64,000 nt of DNA, taken from Phymorhynchus buccinoides (taxonomy: Eukaryota > Mollusca > Gastropoda > Neogastropoda > Raphitomidae). A program made the translations under genes and the position numbers. The notes beneath the pieces are model-generated. The model was not told where the DNA came from. It did not search any database and saw nothing but the letters and a program-made list of their open reading frames with translations. Of this stretch, positions 58,453 to 64,000 are shown piece after piece. Location: positions 59,376,345 through 59,440,344 of the forward strand of contig CM065693.1 in the NCBI GenBank assembly GCA_017654935.2, given 5' to 3'. Each line of letters begins with the position of its first letter. Positions within the stretch are counted from its first letter, which is position 1.

Positions 58453-59185
58453 CTAAGCCCCGAATTCTGGTAGAAAGATCAAGGTGACCGAAGAGTACTC
58501 ATCCGAGAACTCTATGACGCAGGCCAGGACGCTGAGAGCATGAAGACCGCCGATCCTTCTGGCTGAAGCTACCAGAAAAAAAGAAAAAACCGGTTCAGAG
58601 AGTGAGAAGCTTGAAGCTAATTGTAGCCAGGGGTTCACATAAAACTCTCAATAAGGTAAGAATCAGAAACACGACCGACTGAGGGACTCGAGAAGTCCTG
58701 GCAGGAGCTTGGAGGAGGACCGCGTCCAAGAAGAGAGAGACAGGGGTGACGTACAGAAAAGGCATGGCCAAGGAAATCGTAGTGATGAAGGCTGCTCTGT
58801 ACCCCGAAAGGGTCCGGGCAGAGAAATTTCCAGACTCGTGAAGAAAACGCCAAGAGTTCTACAGACTGTACGTAGAAGGTCTTAACGGATCGTACTTCCT
58901 GTCACCACCGAAGACGAACCGAACGAAAGAGTCCTGGAAAAATCCAGGAAGGCATCTCAGGAAAGAACATGGCTGACTAAAAAAGCAGCCAGGAGATGAC
59001 AAACCCCGCATGGAGTCACCTAGAGCAGCCAAGGCCGAAACAAAACGGACTATGAGTGGCCGGACCGGGCCACCACACGCTGCTACGCCCTTTCGACCGG
59101 AAAAAAATATCGATCGAAGTGGCGAGACTGAGTCAAAAACAAATTGGCCCACATTTGGACAAGACTTGTTCAGAATGACGGGCAA
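58453..59185 (-). pseudogene. DIRS 2 tyrosine recombinase, frameshifted
   Basis: Minus strand: YDPLRPSTYSL near 58890, then in another frame LSGYRAAFITTISLAMPF and APARTSRVP (58853-58660), then SEPVFSFFLVASARRIGG with LHALSVLACVIEFSDEYS and VTLIFLPEFGA (58580-58453). The ARRIGGLHALSV segment carries the first catalytic Arg of the DIRS recombinase, and the order matches element 1 (YDPLGLST, LSGYRAALL, APARTTRVP). At least two frameshifts or stops interrupt it, so it is not functional as assembled. Confidence 0.72.
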
Positions 59186-61560
59186 GCAAAGGACCGACGA
59201 CGGGAAGAAACAGCTAGTACTAAAAGATTAAGATGAGAATCCGCAAAACAGCAGATTCAACCTCTAAACTAGCAAACTGAGAAGCCAAGGAACGAATGTG
59301 CAACTGCACTTCGTAACCAACTCTACATGCTAGGCAAAAATAAAAACTGCCTCTGACGTAGGGACAGACCGAAACAGCAACATAGTTGCTATCGCATGAC
59401 GTCAAATCAAACCAGATGACGCGGAAATGTCCCCACCGAAAAGGAAACATGTAGACAAAAGCGGAACAGTGTGCAAACGTGACGTAAACACACCTCGACT
59501 TAACCCATTTCAACGGCACTGACTCAAAATGGGGGTGGGGGGCCTGAAGGAAGGCCCAAAAACACCCAGTCGAACAACTTAAGTTGAAAACTGACGTTTA
59601 GTGATCTGACAGCTGGGCATAGAAGATCATGTTAGCCGGACAGATGAGTCCGATTGGGACGGAACCAGACCGAAAAGGATGACTGGAACGAGTGAACGAG
59701 TCCACTGGATGAACAACTCATGGTTGTAATGAGAGGAAACGAGGGTCTGAAACAGAGCAAGTAAAAACCATGCCTGCCAGAACAGACATCATTCGAAAGA
59801 ACGGCGAAGCCGGGGCCGTTCAGAAGGAAGGCAACAAGGGTACGGTTGAACCACTCTCGGTTGCAACCGTGAAAGAAGGAGCGCACGCTCCGACTTCTCT
59901 CTGCATTGGCCTTAGTATACCTTGGCAGGAGGAAGGAGCTCCGAAACTGACTCCATCAGACTAAGAAGTCTGAGGAGACAGAAAAGTGTGACCGACTTCG
60001 TACTGAGAGGACGGACACCAACAGAGAAAACGAGGACAGTGTCCTCCGAGGCTGAGACTGTGAATCCGACCGTGTCGAACCCATCTCCAGACAGTCTTTA
60101 AAGAGCCCCAAAAAGAGTCTCTGGCCAGAAGAATCACCAAGAGAAGCTAGAGCCACTCCAAAGGTTGGTTCAATCACGGACTCAAAGAGCCTGAAAACCG
60201 CAAGAGAGGTCGTTGGAGAGGTTTTGTTCAAAGTACAGCAATGAACCGAATCAACAACGTCACAAAAGCACAGCCCTTGAGGGCTTTGGACAAAGATGCT
60301 TCCAACTGTATTACGTTGGAAGGAACAAACTTGACCGGGCAAGACTCTTGTCACAATGGAGTTTCTTCGCTACAGCCTTAGAAGGCTTGGAGAAAGAGGG
60401 AAACGGGAGGTAGTCCATGGACACCTAGCACCGACTTGAACGGATGAATCAACAAAAAAAAAAAAAAAAAAAAGCCCACGGGAACTGAATCTTCCTTGGG
60501 CCAGGTAGACCTGCCCAAGGAGAAACGGTTAGTTACTGCGAGAAGCATAACAGAGTATCCAAGTGACGTCAGGATAACCATGGAAAAATCCAATTGAACA
60601 GTACTGACTGAAAGAAACGGTAGAGGATTGAGGAACAAAAATAACCGTTTAATTAAACGGCCATGACTTGTAACGAGTAACCCAAGTAAGAAAAACAAGG
60701 CCTGACAGGCTGGGCCGAAAAAGGAAAAAGTTGATAGAACGGTTGGCAGGACCGGTTGAATGAGTAATCAGGTTGAACAACCCTTGTTGTAACCAGAAAA
60801 GCATTAAACTGAATAGAGCAAGAAAACCCATGCTCGTCAGAATTGAAGAAACGGACCAGAGGAGCCGTTGCAACAGACATGAATGAAACAAAGAAAAAAC
60901 AATGGATCATTCCCAAAAGCCACCGTGACAAACGGGAGGTCAGAATCATCATGAGGTTCTTGAAGAACCGGAACGGAACCCGACGGTCCGTTGCCCAACC
61001 CGGTAAAATGGATCGGTGAAAGCGATCGATCAGAAGCACGAGAGAGACCAGCAGATCGAAGTAGATCTAACCAGATGATTAGATGGTACAAGAGAACTCT
61101 TCTTGTGAGAAAACCCTTGAAGAGCCCGACGATGAACCAAAAACCGATAGAAAACGGCTGGTTCATTCACGGACTCAAAGAGCCTGAAAACCACAGGAGA
61201 ATTCCTAGGAGAAAAAACTTCCCCAAATTCTTTGTGATGGGCCGAACCAACGAAGCCGCAAAGCCACAGCCCTTGAGGGCTTTGACAAAGATTCCTCCAA
61301 AAAGTTGGAAGACTTAATCTTGGACGGGGCAAGATTCCTGTCGCAAAGGAGCTTCTCTGCTTCGGCCTTAGAAGGCTAAAGAGAAACGGTTAGCTTCTGC
61401 CATCTTCCCGGCACAAAGGAAAGCCTCTGCTTTCCGATTGGAGTGGTCCAGAAGCTTAGGAGCTTGCAAGAACCAGAACTCCTTTCCCTGGTGAGTGGCC
61501 GGACCGGGCCAGAACACGCTGCTACGCCCTTGCCTGGATGAAGAACGGACTTAGCTAAGT
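59186..61560 (-). other. DIRS 2 upstream body with internal duplications
   Basis: No recognisable domain. GAGTGGCCGGACCGGGCCA followed by ACACGCTGCTACGCCCTT occurs at about 59054 and 61493, a direct repeat 2.4 kb apart. CGGACTCAAAGAGCCTGAAA occurs near 60175 and 61172, with CAGCCCTTGAGGGCTTTG near 60268 and 61268. A 20-A run lies at about 60450-60472. The region looks like old sequence duplicated internally. Confidence 0.55.
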
Positions 61561-62960
61561 CCACGTCCGAATCCACTGGAGAGCGCTGACGTTACGAGCC
61601 TCTGGGGTGGACTGTCTGGTCAGAACCAGGAGAAACCACCCGAGCTTTTTGAGGACGAGTACCCTGAAGCAGATCCCGGTGAGGGACCACAGGGGGACGG
61701 TGAACGCCCAAGCCGGACCGTGTGGTAGGGCGGACGGACGGTGCACCGGTGACCGTCTGGGAACCGTGCGGTGAGTCACCGTGCCGCCGGCTGGACGCCG
61801 GACGGACGGGAGACCGCTGCGTCTTGACGGGGGTGACGGTGGACGGGCTGAAGAACCGCTACCGTTTCCATCTTATGAGGGACGGTACGGGGAACCGACA
61901 TCGTGCCCTCGGGCCACGGCGGTGGCTACCGCCGGTGGCTACGGTCCACGGACCGTAGCGGGCGGTGACGAAACCGCCGGTCCACGGACCGTGCGGTCCG
62001 TAGCGGACGGTGACGGAGACCGTAGCCGTCTGACCACACGGTCTGCCGAGGCCTCCCACCGAGGGAGGCCCGGGTCCGCCGGGGGCCCGGCGACGGAGCC
62101 CGGGGAGGCCATCTAGGCCGCGGCCTCCGAGCACGGCGCCCGAGGCCTCCCACCGAGGGAGGCCCGGGTCCGGAGAGGCCTAGGACCGGGGAGGCCGCGG
62201 CCCCCGGGCACGAAGGAGGCCCAAGGGAGCCGGAGAGGCCTAGGACCGGGGAGGCCGGAGGCCGCGGCCTCGTAGGTCGGGGCCTCCGAGGCCTCCCACC
62301 GAGGGAGGCCCGGGTCCGCAGGAGGCCTGATGGAGCCGGAGAGGCCTAGGCCGGGAGGCCTCGTCGGTGGGGAGGCCTCATCCGTCCGTAGACGTGTCGA
62401 CCGGCCTCCTGGCCGGGAAAAACACTCAACCGATGTTAACCCAATGGGGCGAACACCGGGAGAAACTCTCGGACAGAGGCCCGCGCGAAGCGTCCGAGAG
62501 TGACACCCTTCACGCCGTCGGAGTGTCCCCGACGACGAGGGGGTGTTTGCCGGTAGGCCTCGGCCTCCCCGACGGCCTTCCGGGCTCGAGTTCCCATCGA
62601 GACACCGGGATGTCTGCCTGAGGCCCCAGTCATAAGACCTCGACCAATGGTCGGATGGGGACCTCCTTCGCCCTCCCTCCAACACAGGGTCGGAGAGGTT
62701 AGGGAGACTAGGCGGGCCCCCGAGTGCAAACTTGCCACTCGGAGCGACAGACATGCGCAGCTGCGACTTATCCAACGAAGTTTGTCCAGACGTCCGTGTA
62801 GAAGTGGAGGCCGTGAAGAGAGGCCTCCTGGAACAGAAAGGCATGGCAGAAAAACACACGGACGAAATGGGCCTAGAGGCCTTCTGCACAACCGAAGCAG
62901 AAGGAGGGCCGAAATAAACAACCCGTGAAGACCAGTTTATGGCTGAATGAGACGAGAACC
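61561..62960. repeat. DIRS 2 GC-rich GAGGCC/GGACCG repeats
   Basis: GC-rich stretch with CGAGGCCTCCCACCGAGGGA near 62048, 62145 and 62290, GGCCTAGGACCGGGGAGGCC twice, and GGTCCACGGACCG palindromes near 61945-62000. The 258-codon minus frame (62113-62889) is Pro/Arg-rich repeat translation in its second half. Its first half may be a remnant gag-like region, but I cannot support that. Confidence 0.5.
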
Positions 62961-63159
62961 GAAGAGGCCGCAGGTGTACTACGACCGTAGAGGCCTATAG
63001 AGGCCCAGACCGTTTAGACTTTTTAGAAAAAGTTTGAACGGATGAATTTTTCTCAAGAGGACCGAATCGGAACAATAAGAATAATATCGTGGAAGAGAAC
63101 GAACCGTAGGGTCCGAAAGAACTTGACTGATAAATAGGAACTCGAGTTGAAGAGACCAA

Positions 63160-63215
63160 ATGACGCGCGCGCGCGCGCGCGTGCACTACTACTAGTACTA
63201 CTAGCAGTGCACGGT
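63160..63215. repeat. (CG)n run and GTGCAC-flanked hairpin
   Basis: A GACGCGCGCGCGCGCGCG tract (potential Z-DNA) is followed by GTGCACTACTACTAG and CTACTAGCAGTGCAC, a near-perfect inverted repeat. It lies just inside the 5' end of DIRS 2. Confidence 0.7.
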
Positions 63216-63413
63216 GTGTGACGAACAGAAAAACTAAAACTGTGAAAGTTCTAGAGAACTTAGGCTATAGAAACTGAGTCAATCGAGACTCAGTATTACA
63301 CTGAAACTGATGATAGAGAGGAACAGGAACGAACCCACCAGTTAAGAGTGTTGTAAACCAAAAAAGGTAGAAGCCAGGCAGCCCAGGTCAACAAAGAAAC
63401 GCTGGAAAATTGT

Positions 63414-63605
63414 AATGGCGGAAGTAGGCGCTCATTGGCCTAGCCACTGCTAGACCGGTAAGGGGGGATCACTCCCGCCCCACATCCGGCTAGGGGTCAA
63501 GGCCAGATGCCTACTTTCGTTTTTCTATATGCTATGGTATAGCTCCAGGTCGCTTAACGCTAATGCAGTTGTTTCAGGTGTTGGTACAGTATGGTTAAAG
63601 TAGAT
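63414..63605. repeat. DIRS 2 terminal inverted repeat (right)
   Basis: Reverse complement of the inner part of 57507-57724, ending GTTTCAGGTGTTGGTACAG then TATGGTTAAAGTAGAT. Confidence 0.85.
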
Positions 63606-64000
63606 TGAGTTTTTCATTTTTTTTCATAGAAACACTCTAAAAGGGGTATATTTTCATGCTATCAGATGTTTTAGGCGACATGACTTGGAAATTGTGAGTT
63701 ATTAATGCTACCATCCAAGAACTGACCAAACTCCTGCAACCCAGATCATGAGATATCCGAATGTATCCTTCAGCTTACCAACAAAAATCTAAAACTTGAA
63801 ATTTCGCCCTCGCTGAAGTAGTATATAACGCTTTCAACTTGTTCAGCATGTGTTGAGCAGACACTTTCGTCTTACAACTGACCGGCTGATCAGATGACAA
63901 CTGAGGAATGTCTTTGATCAGTCGGAAGGAATTCAGTCACAAGGGCCTCCAACTTGGACCAGACAGTGACTTGTGACCCTATAACATAGGCGCGTGTTTG
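63606..64000. other. Unique sequence at window end
   Basis: About 395 bp without a recognised feature. It contains CCAGATCATGAGATATCCG, similar to CCAGATCATGATATATGG left of the element at 57480-57500. Confidence 0.4.

Larger units (their letters stand above)
57507..63605 (-). mobile_element. DIRS-like retrotransposon 2 (6.1 kb)
   Basis: Same architecture as element 1 but with diverged sequence: inverted terminal repeats at 57507-57724 and 63414-63605, and an internal complementary region at 57784-57890. Shared cores are ACCAACACCTGAAACAAC here and ACCAACACCTAAAAACAA in element 1. A recombinase reading frame with frameshifts lies on the minus strand near the internal complementary region, the 3' position expected for DIRS. 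The 4 kb upstream of it has no recognisable reverse transcriptase and is rearranged by internal duplications and GC-rich repeats. Confidence 0.8.

Noticed and set aside
62113..62889. 258-codon Pro/Arg/Gly-rich minus frame in DIRS 2
   Set aside because: Half of it is translated GAGGCC-type repeat. No gag, zinc-knuckle or other domain is visible, and overlapping frames are open on the other strand because of GC richness.

Overview
This window is eukaryotic scaffold sequence, most likely from a mollusc or another lophotrochozoan (inference: spliced genes with GT-AG introns, large tandem-repeat introns, a DIRS retrotransposon, a LINE fragment and a pogo-like element; nothing bacterial). It consists of three contigs joined by two gaps of exactly 500 N: contig 1 (1-1606), contig 2 (2107-38500) and contig 3 (39001-64000). 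Well over half of the bases are minisatellite arrays, which explains most of the long open frames.

One gene can be recognised, on the minus strand: SPG11, encoding spatacsin, the lysosome/endosome-associated hereditary spastic paraplegia protein. Nine exons were placed with matching splice phases. Contig 3 carries exons at 53310-53447, 46231-46300, 44068-44238 and 40001-40143, which form the Spatacsin_C region (ELLIMAHEC, CNMEGI). Contig 2 carries exons at 31783-31885, 29405-29703, 25371-25508, 21487-21729 and 17620-17769, which by family comparison lie N-terminal to the contig 3 exons. The scaffold therefore places the C-terminal part of the gene upstream of the middle part, so the contig order is probably wrong.

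Contig 2 is also a giant palindrome. Bases 2107 to about 15529 are an inverted copy of about 15530-28804, including inverted copies of three SPG11 exons. The left arm stops at a gap and holds patches of indel noise, so it is best read as a fold-back assembly artefact.

The most striking biology is that nearly every SPG11 exon is flanked by a minisatellite whose unit contains that exon's own splice junction (acceptor plus exon start, or exon end plus donor). The result is dozens to hundreds of duplicated splice sites in one gene. Several arrays (18, 30, 33, 51 and 69 bp units) stay open in the frame of the adjacent exon.

Between 54.8 and 63.6 kb lie two related DIRS-type tyrosine-recombinase retrotransposons. 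One is 2.2 kb and sits inside a 28-bp satellite; the other is 6.1 kb. Both show the diagnostic inverted terminal repeats and internal complementary region.
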